Shown piece by piece: positions 46,563 through 55,455 of a stretch of 64,000 nt of DNA. The stretch covers positions 1 through 64,000 of the forward strand of contig NZ_JAAIVF010000001.1 of NCBI RefSeq assembly GCF_029589495.1. Direction: 5' to 3'. The position numbers were made by a program, and so were the translations under genes. A model generated the notes under the pieces. That model was given only the letters and a program-made list of their open reading frames with translations. It was not told the origin of the DNA and made no database searches. Each line of letters begins with the position of its first letter. Position 1 is the first letter of the stretch. The stretch is from Speluncibacter jeojiensis. Its GTDB lineage: Bacteria > Actinomycetota > Actinomycetes > Mycobacteriales > Mycobacteriaceae.

Positions 46563-47843
46563 TCAAGCGGTCTTGTCGCGCCGTTCCTGGTCGTCCGCCT
46601 TGCGCGGCACGATGGTCGGGTTGACATTCTCGCGGACCGTCTCCCCCGTCACGACCACCTTGGCGACATCGTCACGGCTGGGGATGTCGTACATGACCGG
46701 AAGCAGGACCTCTTCCATGATCGCGCGCAGACCGCGGGCGCCGGTGCCGCGCAGGATCGCCTGATCGGCGATGGCCTCGAGCGCATCATCGGTGAACTCG
46801 AGCTCGACGTTGTCCATGTCGAACAGCCGCGTGTACTGCTTGACCAGCGCGTTCTTCGGCTCGGACAGGATCTGCACCAGCGAGGCCTTGTCCAGGTTGG
46901 TCACCGAGGCGACGACCGGCAACCGGCCGATGAACTCGGGGATCAGACCGAACTTGATCAGGTCCTCGGGCATCACGTCGGCGAAGTGGTCGGCGGTGTC
47001 GATCTCGGCCTTCGATCGCACCTCGGCGCCGAAGCCGAGCCCACGCTTACCGACCCGGTCCGAGACGATCTTCTCGAGCCCCGCGAACGCACCCGCCACG
47101 ATGAACAGCACGTTCGTCGTGTCGATCTGGATGAACTCCTGATGCGGGTGCTTGCGTCCGCCCTGCGGCGGCACACTCGCCTGGGTGCCCTCGAGGATCT
47201 TCAGCAGCGCCTGCTGCACGCCCTCGCCGGACACGTCGCGGGTGATCGACGGGTTCTCCGACTTGCGGGCGATCTTGTCGACTTCGTCGATATAGATGAT
47301 GCCGGTCTCGGCGCGCTTGACGTCGTAGTCGGCGGCCTGGATCAGCTTGAGCAGGATGTTCTCGACGTCCTCACCGACGTAGCCGGCCTCGGTGAGCGCG
47401 GTGGCGTCGGCGATGGCGAACGGCACGTTCAGCATCTTGGCGAGGGTCTGCGCCAGGTAGGTCTTGCCGCAGCCGGTCGGCCCGAGCATCAGGATGTTGG
47501 ACTTGGCCAGCTCCACGGTCTCACCGCGCGCGTCCTTCGCCTTGTCGCCGGCCTGGATCCGCTTGTAGTGGTTGTAGACCGCCACCGCGAGCGTCCGCTT
47601 GGCCGAATCCTGGCCGATCACATAGTTCTCGAGGAAGTCGCGGATCTCGGCCGGCTTGGGCAGGTCGTCGAGCTTGACCTCACTCGCCTCGGCGAGCTCC
47701 TCCTCGATGATCTCGTTACACAGGTCGATGCACTCGTCGCAGATGTAGACGCCGGGTCCTGCGATGAGCTTCTTGACCTGCTTCTGGCTTTTGCCACAGA
47801 AGGAGCACTTGAGCAGATCTCCACCGTCACCGATGCGTGCCAT
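46563..47843 (-). CDS. clpX: ATP-dependent protease ATPase subunit ClpX
   Basis: 426 residues. ClpX unfolds substrates and feeds them to ClpP1P2. Zinc domain cysteines C13, C16, C35 and C38 ([14 protein letters not shown]) come first; Walker [12 protein letters not shown] is at 121-131, Walker B in [13 protein letters not shown] near 185, [11 protein letters not shown] near 155, and the sensor-2 region [13 protein letters not shown] near 375. It is separate from clpP1P2 by 210 bases and a hairpin, so has its own promoter. Confidence 0.98.
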   Translation of the reverse strand: MARIGDGGDLLKCSFCGKSQKQVKKLIAGPGVYICDECIDLCNEIIEEELAEASEVKLDDLPKPAEIRDFLENYVIGQDSAKRTLAVAVYNHYKRIQAGDKAKDARGETVELAKSNILMLGPTGCGKTYLAQTLAKMLNVPFAIADATALTEAGYVGEDVENILLKLIQAADYDVKRAETGIIYIDEVDKIARKSENPSITRDVSGEGVQQALLKILEGTQASVPPQGGRKHPHQEFIQIDTTNVLFIVAGAFAGLEKIVSDRVGKRGLGFGAEVRSKAEIDTADHFADVMPEDLIKFGLIPEFIGRLPVVASVTNLDKASLVQILSEPKNALVKQYTRLFDMDNVELEFTDDALEAIADQAILRGTGARGLRAIMEEVLLPVMYDIPSRDDVAKVVVTGETVRENVNPTIVPRKADDQERRDKTA

Positions 47844-47994
47844 AGCTGAGGTCTCCTACTCCTTCTCCGCCGAATGGCGGTCGTACTCGGCAAGTGAGCA
47901 CATTCGGACTCGTGGCTGCCGTAATTCGACGGTACCCGTACCGCCGGACGAAGGTCGACAGCTTGGGTTGGAATTGTCAGCGTGGACCCTGTCG

Positions 47995-48045
47995 GTCCGG
48001 CCCCGGTGCAATCCACCGCGAACGGCGTGTCGCACCGGGCCGGAC
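47995..48045 (-). terminator. Terminator after clpP1-clpP2
   Basis: GTCCGGCCCCGGTGC (47995-48009) pairs with GCACCGGGCCGGAC (48032-48045) with one bulged base and a 22-base loop. It lies just downstream of the clpP2 stop and ahead of clpX. No T run, so strength is uncertain. Confidence 0.5.
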
Positions 48046-48053
48046 ACGGACGG

Positions 48054-48686
48054 TCACTTCTGGGCGCTGAGCTTCCGGTACTCGAGGACGTCGTCGATGA
48101 TCCCGTACTCCTTGGCTTCCGGCGCCGTGAGGATCTTGTCACGATCGGTGTCCTTGCGGATCACATCGGCGTCTTTGCCCGTGTGACGGGCCAGCGTCGT
48201 CTCCATCAGACGACGCATCCGCTCGATCTCGGCGGCCTGGATCTCCAGGTCCGACACCTGACCCTGCATGCCCTCGGTGGCGGGCTGGTGGATCAGCACC
48301 CGGGCGTTCGGCAGCGCGAGACGCTTGCCGGGGGTGCCGGCCGCCAGCAGCACCGCAGCCGCCGACGCCGCCTGCCCGAGGCACACGGTGGTGATGTCGG
48401 CCCGGACGTACTGCATGGTGTCGTAGATCGCCATCAACGAGGTGAACGAGCCGCCCGGCGAATTGATGTACATCGTGATGTCACGGTCCGGATCGAGCGA
48501 TTCGAGCACCAGCAGCTGGGCCATGATGTCGTTCGCCGACGCGTCGTCGACCTGCGTGCCGAGGAAGATGATGCGCTCCTCGAACAGCTTGTTGTACGGG
48601 TTCGATTCCTTGACGCCGTAGCTCGAGTGCTCGATGAACGACGGCAGGATGTAGCGGGAGCTGGGCATCTGGTGGTTGGTCATCAA
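48054..48686 (-). CDS. clpP2: ATP-dependent Clp protease proteolytic subunit ClpP2
   Basis: 210 residues. Catalytic Ser is S108 in [14 protein letters not shown] and His is H133 in ARVLIHQPA. The N-terminal propeptide-like stretch [17 protein letters not shown] is typical of ClpP2 in mycolata, which forms a mixed tetradecamer with ClpP1 and docks ClpX or ClpC. It starts 41 bases after clpP1 in the same operon. Confidence 0.96.
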   Translation of the reverse strand: MMTNHQMPSSRYILPSFIEHSSYGVKESNPYNKLFEERIIFLGTQVDDASANDIMAQLLVLESLDPDRDITMYINSPGGSFTSLMAIYDTMQYVRADITTVCLGQAASAAAVLLAAGTPGKRLALPNARVLIHQPATEGMQGQVSDLEIQAAEIERMRRLMETTLARHTGKDADVIRKDTDRDKILTAPEAKEYGIIDDVLEYRKLSAQK

Positions 48687-48727
48687 TTGTCTCCGTCTTG
48701 TGGGAAGGGTGGGCGGTCGGTCCGGCG

Positions 48728-49336
48728 TCAGTTGCCGGTTCCACCCGCCTGCTGTGCCCGGCTGATGACGTGGTCGACGAAGCCGTACTCGAGCGCCTGC
48801 TGCGCGGTGAACCAGCGGTCGCGGTCGGCGTCGGCGGTGACCTGCTCGACCGACTTCCCGGTGTGCTTGGCGTTGAGCGCGTTCATCTCACGCTTGGTCT
48901 GCGCGAACTGCTCGGCCTGGATGGCGATGTCCGCGGCCGAACCGCCGATGCCGGCGGAAGGCTGGTGCATCATGATGCGCGCGTGCGGCAGCGCGTAACG
49001 CTTGCCCGGCGCACCGGCGGTGAGCAGGAACTGCCCCATCGAGGCGGCCAGGCCCATCGCGTAGGTGGCGATGTCGCATTCGGCGAACTGCATGGTGTCG
49101 AAGATCGCCATGCCGGCGGTCACCGAACCACCCGGCGAGTTGATGTACAGCGAGATGTCCCGGGTCGGATCCTCCGCGGAGAGCAGCAGGATCTGCGCGC
49201 ACAGCTTGTTGGCGATGTCGTCGTCCACCTGGCTGCCGAGGAAGATGATCCGTTCCTGGAGCAGCCGCTCAAAGACCGAATCGCTGAGATTGAGTCCAGC
49301 GGTGCCAGAACGCAGGGAAGGGTTCTGCAAAGTCAC
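48728..49336 (-). CDS. clpP1: ATP-dependent Clp protease proteolytic subunit ClpP1
   Basis: 202 residues. Catalytic Ser is S99 in [12 protein letters not shown] and His is H124 in ARIMMHQPS; the Asp follows in the helix after [11 protein letters not shown]. It is the first gene of clpP1-clpP2. Its 157-base upstream region to tig carries the tig terminator and a possible ClgR site. In mycobacteria both ClpP subunits are needed for activity and are essential. Confidence 0.96.
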   Translation of the reverse strand: MTLQNPSLRSGTAGLNLSDSVFERLLQERIIFLGSQVDDDIANKLCAQILLLSAEDPTRDISLYINSPGGSVTAGMAIFDTMQFAECDIATYAMGLAASMGQFLLTAGAPGKRYALPHARIMMHQPSAGIGGSAADIAIQAEQFAQTKREMNALNAKHTGKSVEQVTADADRDRWFTAQQALEYGFVDHVISRAQQAGGTGN

Positions 49337-49427
49337 GGGGCTTGCCTCCGGGTGCGTGGATGAAATTCTGTCCCACCGACTCCCGGGCCCAGGGCACCGG
49401 GTGCGGTGTTGCTGTCATTAACCCTAA

Positions 49428-49469
49428 CGAACAAGGGCGGCACCGGAGTCCCGGTACCGCCCTCGTTCG
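49428..49469 (-). terminator. Terminator of tig
   Basis: CGAACAAGGGCGGCACCGG (49428-49446) and CCGGTACCGCCCTCGTTCG (49451-49469) form a 19-pair stem with two mismatched positions and a four-base loop. It lies 24 bases beyond the tig stop and separates tig from clpP1. Confidence 0.75.
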
Positions 49470-49478
49470 CTCACAGCG
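49465..49478 (-). promoter_or_regulatory. Candidate ClgR-type site upstream of clpP1
   Basis: GTTCGC-TCACA-GCG resembles the CGC-N5-GCG core bound by ClgR at actinobacterial clp promoters. It overlaps the base of the tig terminator and lies about 130 bases before the clpP1 start; a TAGGGT element follows on the leftward strand near 49420-49428. Weak, pattern-based. Confidence 0.3.
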
Positions 49479-49493
49479 TGAAATCCGCGTGGG

Positions 49494-50852
49494 TCACTCC
49501 TGGTCGCCGTCCTCGGCCGCCTCGTCGGCGTCGCCGCGACCGAACAGCTCGTCGGTGTCGATGGCGGCACCGGTGGTGTCGCTCACCTTGACCTGGCTGA
49601 CCACCTCGGCGAGGGCCTTGCCGCGACGCACGTCGGCGAAGACGGCGCCCAGCTGACCGGCCTGCTGGATCTGCTGGATGAACTGCTCCGGCGGCATGCC
49701 GTAGCGCTGCGCCTGGAACAGGATGCGCTCGGTGAGCTCCTGCTGGTCGACCTGCGTGCCGGCCTCGTCGGCGATCGCGTCGAGAAGCAGCTGGGTCTTG
49801 ACCGACTTCTCGGCCGCCTCCAGCGCATCCGCGTCGAACTTCTCCCGGGTGGTGCCCTGCGCCTCGAGGAGCTTGTTCAGCTGCTCGTCGTCGTGGTCGA
49901 GGCTGTGCAGCACCTCGTGGACCTGGTTGTCGGCCTCGGCCTTGACGATGGTCTCGGGCAGCGGCACCTCGACGTTCTCGAGCAGCGCCTCGAGCACCTT
50001 GTCGCGGATCGCACCGGCCTGCTCGACCTTCTTGGAGCGACCGACCCGCTCGCGCAGGTCCGCGGTCAGCTCGTCGAGGGTGTCGAACTCGCTCGCCAGC
50101 TGGGCGAACTCGTCGTCGGCCTCGGGCAGCTCGCGGGTCTTGACGGTGCCCACGGTCACGGTGATGATCGCGTCCTCACCGGCGTGGTCGCCGGCGAGCA
50201 GCTTCGAGGTGAAGTCCTTCGACTCGCCGGCCTTGAGCCCGAGGACGGCCTCGTCGAGGCCCTCGATGAGCTGGCCGGAGCCGACCTCGTGCGACAGCCC
50301 GGTGGTGGAGGCCTCGGGGACGTCCTCGCCGTTGACGGTGGCGGACAGGTCGACCGAGATGAAGTCGCCGTCCTCGACGGCGCGCTCGACGCCGGTCAGG
50401 GTGCCGAAGCGGGCGCGCAGCGACTGCAACTGCTCGTCGACGGCCTCGTCGGTGACCTCGATCGGGTCGACGGTGACCTCGAGCTCGCCGAACGCCGGAA
50501 GCGTGATCTCCGGGCGCACGTCCACCTCGGCGGTGAACTCGAGCACCTCGCCGTCCTCGATCTTGGTGATGTCGACCTCGGGCTGGCCGATGGCCTTGAC
50601 GTCAGAGGTGGTCACGGCCTCGCTGTAGCGGGCCGGGATCGCATCGTTGACGACCTGCTCGAGCACGGCGCCACGGCCGACGCGGGCCTCGAGGAGCTTC
50701 GACGGCGCCTTGCCGGGACGGAATCCGGGCAGACGAACCTGCTGGGCCAGGGCCTTGTACGCGCGGTCGAAATCAGGCTTGAGCTCCTCGAAGGGCACCT
50801 CAACGTTGATACGGACTCGCGTCGGGCTCAGCTGCTCGACGGTGCTCTTCAC
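49494..50852 (-). CDS. tig: Trigger factor (peptidyl-prolyl isomerase chaperone)
   Basis: 452 residues. Tig binds the ribosome exit near L23 and helps nascent chains fold. The N-terminal ribosome-binding domain has [20 protein letters not shown] (signature GFRxGKxP) near residue 43; the FKBP-type PPIase is about 155-245 ([19 protein letters not shown]); the C-terminal chaperone arms follow. The acidic tail ([12 protein letters not shown]) is typical of actinobacteria. GTG 50852 ([13 protein letters not shown]) follows AGGAG; the upstream ATG would add 12 residues without family similarity. Confidence 0.96.
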   Translation of the reverse strand: MKSTVEQLSPTRVRINVEVPFEELKPDFDRAYKALAQQVRLPGFRPGKAPSKLLEARVGRGAVLEQVVNDAIPARYSEAVTTSDVKAIGQPEVDITKIEDGEVLEFTAEVDVRPEITLPAFGELEVTVDPIEVTDEAVDEQLQSLRARFGTLTGVERAVEDGDFISVDLSATVNGEDVPEASTTGLSHEVGSGQLIEGLDEAVLGLKAGESKDFTSKLLAGDHAGEDAIITVTVGTVKTRELPEADDEFAQLASEFDTLDELTADLRERVGRSKKVEQAGAIRDKVLEALLENVEVPLPETIVKAEADNQVHEVLHSLDHDDEQLNKLLEAQGTTREKFDADALEAAEKSVKTQLLLDAIADEAGTQVDQQELTERILFQAQRYGMPPEQFIQQIQQAGQLGAVFADVRRGKALAEVVSQVKVSDTTGAAIDTDELFGRGDADEAAEDGDQE

Positions 50853-50973
50853 GGACTTGCTCCTGTCGTCTGGGGGTCGAACTCTCACAGTTTATGCGCC
50901 GGGCCTACGGCGGCACCGCGGCCGACGTGCGGCCCGGGATCGCGTCCACCGTCGGCCGACGCGATGATCCCAG

Positions 50974-51047
50974 TCGGGGTGACAGGATTTGAACCTGCGA
51001 CCCTCCGCTCCCAAAGCGGATGCGCTACCAAGCTGCGCCACACCCCG
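50974..51047 (-). tRNA. tRNA-Pro (TGG)
   Basis: The complement folds as a full cloverleaf: acceptor CGGGGTG with CACCCCG, D arm GCGC-AGCTTGGTA-GCGC, anticodon stem TCCGC/GCGGA with loop TTTGGGA (anticodon TGG), and T arm GCAGG-TTCAAAT-CCTGT. 74 bases without encoded CCA, discriminator A. It lies upstream of tig on the same strand. Confidence 0.97.
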
Positions 51048-51161
51048 TGCTCGATCCACCGCGTCGCACGGACACGAACGGAATAGACCGCACGCTGGAT
51101 CGTACGGGCACGATCCTACGGGCACGCTCGGCGGTCGAAGTCGCAGGGTGACCCCCGTGAC

Positions 51162-51189
51162 TTGATCCTCGCGCGATGTTCGGTACAGT
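51162..51189 (+). promoter_or_regulatory. Promoter of tRNA-Gly
   Basis: -35 TTGATC (51162-51167) and -10 TACAGT (51184-51189), 16-base spacer, about 50 bases before the tRNA. Good vegetative match. Confidence 0.55.
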
Positions 51190-51238
51190 CTGACACCGCA
51201 CACGACATCGCTGGCGATCCCACGAATGTCGTCTGCAC

Positions 51239-51309
51239 GCGGGCGTAGCTCAATGGTAGAGCCCTAGTCTTCCAAACTAGCTACGCGGGTTCGATTCCCG
51301 TCGCCCGCT
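51239..51309 (+). tRNA. tRNA-Gly (TCC)
   Basis: Acceptor GCGGGCG with CGCCCGC, D arm with AGCTCAATGGTAGAGC, anticodon stem CTAGT/ACTAG with loop CTTCCAA (anticodon TCC), T arm GCGGG-TTCGATT-CCCGT. 71 bases, discriminator T, no encoded CCA. Divergent from tRNA-Pro and followed by a strong terminator. No integrase adjoins, so no sign that it serves as an attachment site here. Confidence 0.97.
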
Positions 51310-51322
51310 CCGCGCAACGAAA

Positions 51323-51355
51323 CGGCCCCTCACCTGCAGCGCAGGTGAGGGGCCG
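51323..51355 (+). terminator. Terminator of tRNA-Gly
   Basis: CGGCCCCTCACCTGC and GCAGGTGAGGGGCCG pair perfectly over 15 bases around an AGC loop, 14 bases after the tRNA. A short T stretch (CATTT) follows. Confidence 0.85.
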
Positions 51356-51470
51356 AAGTCATTTCCCGGACTCCGGTCCGACGCCGACCTGATCAACAAG
51401 TCGGCCGACACACGTCCACTGAGCGGATCAGCCCGTTGCCCGGCGAGCAAGCCGGTGCGACCGTGTCGCG

Positions 51471-51998
51471 ATGACGACCGAGACGGTTCCCGAGCTGACC
51501 ATGTCCCCCGCCGAGCAGTTCCTCGCGATCGAGGAGATCAAGCGCACCTTCGCGCGGCGCCTGCGGTGCATGGACGAGAAGAGGTGGGAGATCTACCCGA
51601 CCCTGCACACCGACGACGTGATCTCGGAGACCTGGGGCGGCCTGCCCGAAGACAAGCAGCCGCGCACCACGGACACCTCGAACCGGGTGGTCGGGACGGA
51701 GAAGCTGACCCGCGCGATCAGCAGGATGCTCGACGGCCGGACCAAGGTCACCAGCGTGCACCACGGGCACGCCCCCGAGATCGAGCTGACCTCGGATACC
51801 ACCGCCCGCGGCGTCTGGGCGATGGAGGACAAGCTGTGGTGGACCAACGGCGACCACGAGGAGCACCTGCACGGCTACGGCCACTACCACGAGGAGTATC
51901 GGAAGGTGAACGGGCGCTGGCTGATCAGCTACCGCAAGCTCACCCGACTCCGTGAGGACACCACCCCGGGCTTCTTCGACTTCCTCCAGCCGCTCTGA
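51471..51998 (+). CDS. SnoaL-like (NTF2 fold) protein
   Basis: 175 residues. The polyketide-cyclase-like fold is indicated by IEEIKRTFARRLRCMDEKRW near residue 20, HTDDVISETWGG, VHHGHAPEIELTSDTTARGV and YRKVNGRWLISYRKLTRLR near 145; members bind or cyclise small hydrophobic molecules, sometimes acting as dehydratases. No pathway genes adjoin; the nearest gene is a convergent thioesterase 12 bases away. Function unknown. An internal ATG at 51501 is an alternative start. Confidence 0.82.
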   Translation: MTTETVPELTMSPAEQFLAIEEIKRTFARRLRCMDEKRWEIYPTLHTDDVISETWGGLPEDKQPRTTDTSNRVVGTEKLTRAISRMLDGRTKVTSVHHGHAPEIELTSDTTARGVWAMEDKLWWTNGDHEEHLHGYGHYHEEYRKVNGRWLISYRKLTRLREDTTPGFFDFLQPL

Positions 51999-52010
51999 GC
52001 CCACCCACGC

Positions 52011-52976
52011 TCACCTGACCATCGCCGGCGCATGCACCCGTGAGCGCAGTTCGATCAGGTGCCGCGCGTGCGCGTCGAGACGCACGTCCTCGTCGGCCTC
52101 GGGAACCCACTGCCGAACCGTGGTCGCGTCGCCCGCCTCGTCGAGGGCGGCGACCACGGTGAGGCAGTGGGTGGTCAGGTTCATCTCGAGCGTCCGCGGA
52201 TCCCCCGACCGGACGTGGACCGAAATGTGCATGGTCTCCCTACCCGTGTGCAGCAGGCGGGCCTCGACCTCGACGACGTGCCCGATCGGGATCGGCCGGT
52301 AGAAGCGCACGCCGCCCGCGTAGACCGAGATGCACTTGCCGCCGTGCCACCGGCTCGCACACAGGTAGGCGGCCTCGTCGATCCACCGCATCACGGTCCC
52401 GCCGTGCGTCTTGCCGCCCCAGTTGACGTCCGTCGGCGCGGCCAGGAACCGCATCGTCGACGTCGGCGCGAACCGGTCGTCGTCGTAGGTCTGCTCGCTC
52501 ATCGCCCGCTCGATGTCCGCGCGCAACTCGATCCGCATGGCCGCCTCTGCGGCGCGGACCCGATCGTGCTCGGTCACCGGGACCCACTGCGGAACGCCCG
52601 CGGGCCGGCCGTCCGGCCCGGTCGCCACGAACACGACCAGGCAATTGCTCGCCTCGGTGAACACGCCGACCTTGGGGTCCGCGGACGACACCGAGCACTG
52701 GATGTGCATGCTCGATCGCCCGGTGTAGATCAAGGTCGCGGTGACCTCGACGAGGTGCCCGGACTCGATCGGGCGGGCGAAGCGGATGTTGCCGACGTAT
52801 GCGGTCACGCAGTACGCGCCGCTCCACCCGACGGCGCACGCATAGGCGGCCTTGTCGATCCACTCCAGCAGCCGGCCGCCGTGCACGGCCCCGCCGAGGC
52901 TCGCCACATCGGTGGGAGCGGCCAGGAAACGCAGGGTGATCTCGCGGGCGGCGGGGGTCGGCTGTGCCACGGTCAT
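52011..52976 (-). CDS. Acyl-CoA thioesterase, tandem hotdog (BACH-like)
   Basis: 321 residues. Two hotdog domains: residues 10-130 (TLRFLAAPTDVASLGGAVHG then LLEWIDKAAYACA) and 175-295 (RFLAAPTDVNWGGKTHGGTV then MRWIDEAAYLCA). Each has the HGG-x-W-x-D pattern of BACH/YciA thioesterases, which hydrolyse acyl-CoA to acid and CoA. ATG 52976 follows AGGTGG; the codon at 52985 is part of that ribosome site. Substrate chain length is not visible. Convergent with the SnoaL-like gene. Confidence 0.9.
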   Translation of the reverse strand: MTVAQPTPAAREITLRFLAAPTDVASLGGAVHGGRLLEWIDKAAYACAVGWSGAYCVTAYVGNIRFARPIESGHLVEVTATLIYTGRSSMHIQCSVSSADPKVGVFTEASNCLVVFVATGPDGRPAGVPQWVPVTEHDRVRAAEAAMRIELRADIERAMSEQTYDDDRFAPTSTMRFLAAPTDVNWGGKTHGGTVMRWIDEAAYLCASRWHGGKCISVYAGGVRFYRPIPIGHVVEVEARLLHTGRETMHISVHVRSGDPRTLEMNLTTHCLTVVAALDEAGDATTVRQWVPEADEDVRLDAHARHLIELRSRVHAPAMVR

Positions 52977-53186
52977 CGGTTCCACCTGTCTGCCAGAAGT
53001 CGAGTGGCCACACGCTATGGGGCCCCGATTACACCCAGGCTTCGCTCGGTGAACGGCACATCACAGACCCCTCGCCGCGGCCCGCCCGCGGCGGGCGAGC
53101 ACCCGATGGAACTCTGCGACGAGGGCGCTCGTTGGACTGTTGACCACGCGGAACGAGTCCGCGAACGGACATCCGGAAGGCATCTG

Positions 53187-54029
53187 GTGGAACTGATTCT
53201 GATCATTGCGGTCATCGCGGTCGTGGCGTTCGTGGTGATGTCCCGCCAGCGCCGCACCACCGGTGCGTCGACGGCGAACCAGATCGAGGACGCCAAGGCG
53301 GATGCGCGGCGCTGGATCGAGCGGCTCGGGGGGCAGGTGCTCGGGCTCACCGGCACCGACGACGCCTCCAAGCAGGCGCTCGCCGACGCCTCGGAGCGCT
53401 ACAACGCGGCCGCGTCGCAGATCGACCAGGCGAACTCGGTCGCGCAGGCCCGGATGGCACGTGAGAGCGCGATGGAGGGCCTGTACTACGTGCGCGCCGC
53501 CCGCTCGGCGATGGGCATGGACCCCGGCCCCGCCCTCCCCGACCTCAACGGTCAGCAGAGCGCCGGCCAGGTCAGCGAGAACCGGCAGGTCGAGGTCGAG
53601 GGCCGGCAGGTCGCGGCCTCACCGAACCCGTCGGCGCAGACCCCGAACTACTACCCCGGCGGACGCGTCGCCGGCCGTCCGGTCCCGGCCGGGTGGTACT
53701 CCGAACCGTGGTGGAAGCCCGCCCTCGTGGCCGGCGCCTGGGGCGTGGGGTCAGCGATGCTGTTCAGCGCGATGTTCTCCGGCATGCACGGCGTCGGCTA
53801 CGACTCGCAGGCCTTCGAGAACGGCTACGGCGACGGGTTCGCCGAGGGATTCGACCAGGGTCAGATGGACCAGGGCGGATTCGACCAGGGTGGTTATGAC
53901 CAGGGTGGCGTCGACCAGGCCGGTTACGACGGCGGCGACCAGGGCGGCTTCTTCGACTCCAGCGGGGGCGACTGGGGCGGCGGCGACGATTGGGGTGGCG
54001 GCGACTTCGGTGGCGGCGACTTCTTCTGA
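53187..54029 (+). CDS. DUF1542-like membrane-anchored protein with DQGG repeats
   Basis: 280 residues. An N-terminal hydrophobic helix (VELILIIAVIAVVAFVVM, 1-18) anchors the protein; residues 30-115 form a helical, Gln/Ala-rich segment (ADASERYNAAASQIDQANSV) typical of an actinobacterial family I recall as DUF1542-containing. A hydrophobic stretch near 175-195 (PALVAGAWGVGSAMLFSAMF) is a second membrane-like segment. The C-terminus has imperfect five-residue repeats (FDQGG, YDQGG, VDQAG) then a Gly/Asp/Trp-rich tail. GTG 53187 follows GGAAGG. Function unknown. Confidence 0.78.
   Translation: MELILIIAVIAVVAFVVMSRQRRTTGASTANQIEDAKADARRWIERLGGQVLGLTGTDDASKQALADASERYNAAASQIDQANSVAQARMARESAMEGLYYVRAARSAMGMDPGPALPDLNGQQSAGQVSENRQVEVEGRQVAASPNPSAQTPNYYPGGRVAGRPVPAGWYSEPWWKPALVAGAWGVGSAMLFSAMFSGMHGVGYDSQAFENGYGDGFAEGFDQGQMDQGGFDQGGYDQGGVDQAGYDGGDQGGFFDSSGGDWGGGDDWGGGDFGGGDFF
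53854..53950 (+). repeat. Degenerate 15-base repeats encoding DQGGx
   Basis: About six copies of a unit near GACCAGGGCGGATTC run through the 3' part of the preceding coding region. They keep frame and encode DQG[GQ][FYV]-type pentads, a low-complexity surface that may vary in copy number. Confidence 0.7.
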
Positions 54030-54057
54030 GCCGCAACCGCGCGGCGGCCCGGGGTGA

Positions 54058-54855
54058 TCAGTCCTGCTGGCAGCCCGGGCACCAGAACAGGTTGCGGCCC
54101 TGCAGAACCGACTGCGCCACCGCGGCGCCGCACACCCGGCACGCTCGTCCCGTCCGGCGGTAGACGTAGGTGCGCGGCTTGCCCTCGGCGTAGGCCGGAT
54201 CACCGTGGTCGTGTTCCGGTCGCACGACGACGATGCCTCCGGCGCTGACCCCGACGGTCATCAGCTCGACCAGATCGACCCACATCGCATCCCATTCGGC
54301 CTGCGTGAGCCGACGTCCGGGGCGCAGCGGATGCACACCGTGCCGGAACAGGACCTCGGCCCGATACACGTTGCCGACCCCGGCGAGCACCTTCTGATCC
54401 ATCAGCAGCGCACCGATCGGGGTGGCGGACTTGCCGATTCGCGTCCAGGCGCGCTCCGGGTCTGAGTCCGCCCGCAAGGGGTCCGGGCCCAGCCGGGCGA
54501 ACAGCGCCGCCACCGCCGACTCGTCGACGACCTCGCAGGCGGTCGGACCGCGCAGGTCGGTTCCCACGTGATCGCCGATCATCCGCATGCGCACCTGCCC
54601 GCGCGGCGGCTCCATCGGGACCTGCTGCTCGGTGAACGTGCCGTAGATGCCCAGGTGGACGTGCACGATCACGTCGGTGTCGTAGTAGTGCAGCAGATGC
54701 TTGCCGACCGCCTCGGACCGCTCGAGCACCCGACCGTCGACGAGCCTGGCACCGTCCGTGAACCGTCCCTGCGGGCTGGACACCCGCACCGGCGCCCCCA
54801 CGAAGCGGTCGCGGTGGATGCGGGCGAGCCTGTGCAGGGTGTGTCCCTCCGGCAT
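54058..54855 (-). CDS. nei: Endonuclease VIII / Fpg-Nei family DNA glycosylase
   Basis: 265 residues. It removes oxidised bases and nicks DNA by beta/delta elimination. The catalytic N-terminus is PEGHTLHRLARIHRD after Met removal (Nei2 type, with Pro2 and Glu3); the helix-two-turn-helix follows (GALLMDQKVLAGVGNVYRAE near 147); the zinc finger is CRVCGAAVAQSVLQGRNL... ending FWCPGC, Cys pairs near 239 and 258. It starts 6 bases after rpiB on the same strand. Order matches Rv2465c-Rv2464c. Confidence 0.93.
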   Translation of the reverse strand: MPEGHTLHRLARIHRDRFVGAPVRVSSPQGRFTDGARLVDGRVLERSEAVGKHLLHYYDTDVIVHVHLGIYGTFTEQQVPMEPPRGQVRMRMIGDHVGTDLRGPTACEVVDESAVAALFARLGPDPLRADSDPERAWTRIGKSATPIGALLMDQKVLAGVGNVYRAEVLFRHGVHPLRPGRRLTQAEWDAMWVDLVELMTVGVSAGGIVVVRPEHDHGDPAYAEGKPRTYVYRRTGRACRVCGAAVAQSVLQGRNLFWCPGCQQD

Positions 54856-54861
54856 GGCCCG

Positions 54862-55335
54862 CTACTGCGCGGGCAGTGCGGGCGGAACGCCGGTGCGCTC
54901 GTACTCCGACAGGATGTCGATCCGCCGCTGGTGACGCTCCTCCCCCGACCACGGCGTGGCCAGGAAGGCGTCGACGATCTCGAGCGCCTGCTCGAGGGTG
55001 TGCATGCGGCCACCGATGCCGATCAGCTGCGCGTTGTTGTGCTGGCGGGCCAGCTGCGCGGTCTCGACGCTCCACGCCAGCGCGCACCGGGCGCCGGGCA
55101 CCTTGTTGGCGGCGATCTGCTCGCCGTTGCCACTGCCGCCGAGCACGATTCCGAGCGAACCCGGATCCGCGACCGTGCGCCGGGCGGCTTCGACGCAGTA
55201 GGCCGGGTAGTCGTCGACCGCGTCGTAGACGTGGGCGCCGCAGTCGACGGGCTCGTGCCCGGTCGCCGTGAGGTGGTCGATGATCTGGTTCTTCAGCTCG
55301 AAGCCGGCGTGGTCGGCACCTAGGTAAACGCGCAT
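54862..55335 (-). CDS. rpiB: Ribose-5-phosphate isomerase B
   Basis: 157 residues. RpiB interconverts ribose 5-phosphate and ribulose 5-phosphate in the pentose phosphate pathway. MRVYLGADHAGFELKN is the conserved N-terminus; the LGIVLGGSGNGEQIAANK block near 61 contains the actinobacterial catalytic Glu instead of Cys (SGNGEQ). ATG 55335 fits this start exactly; longer frames run antisense to the M48 gene. rpiB and nei form an operon. Confidence 0.96.
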   Translation of the reverse strand: MRVYLGADHAGFELKNQIIDHLTATGHEPVDCGAHVYDAVDDYPAYCVEAARRTVADPGSLGIVLGGSGNGEQIAANKVPGARCALAWSVETAQLARQHNNAQLIGIGGRMHTLEQALEIVDAFLATPWSGEERHQRRIDILSEYERTGVPPALPAQ

Positions 55336-55455
55336 GGCGTCGATTGTGTCAGGTCCCCCGGCCCCGCCCCGCACAGGACGATGCGGCACAGACCACACCG
55401 GACGCGGTCGTGTGGGAACGGATGCCTTACGGACGAGCGCATTACGGTCGTCCCC

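Noticed and set aside
50974-51309. tRNA genes as a phage or island attachment site
   Set aside because: No integrase, no direct repeat of the tRNA 3' end nearby, and both flanks look like normal chromosomal genes.
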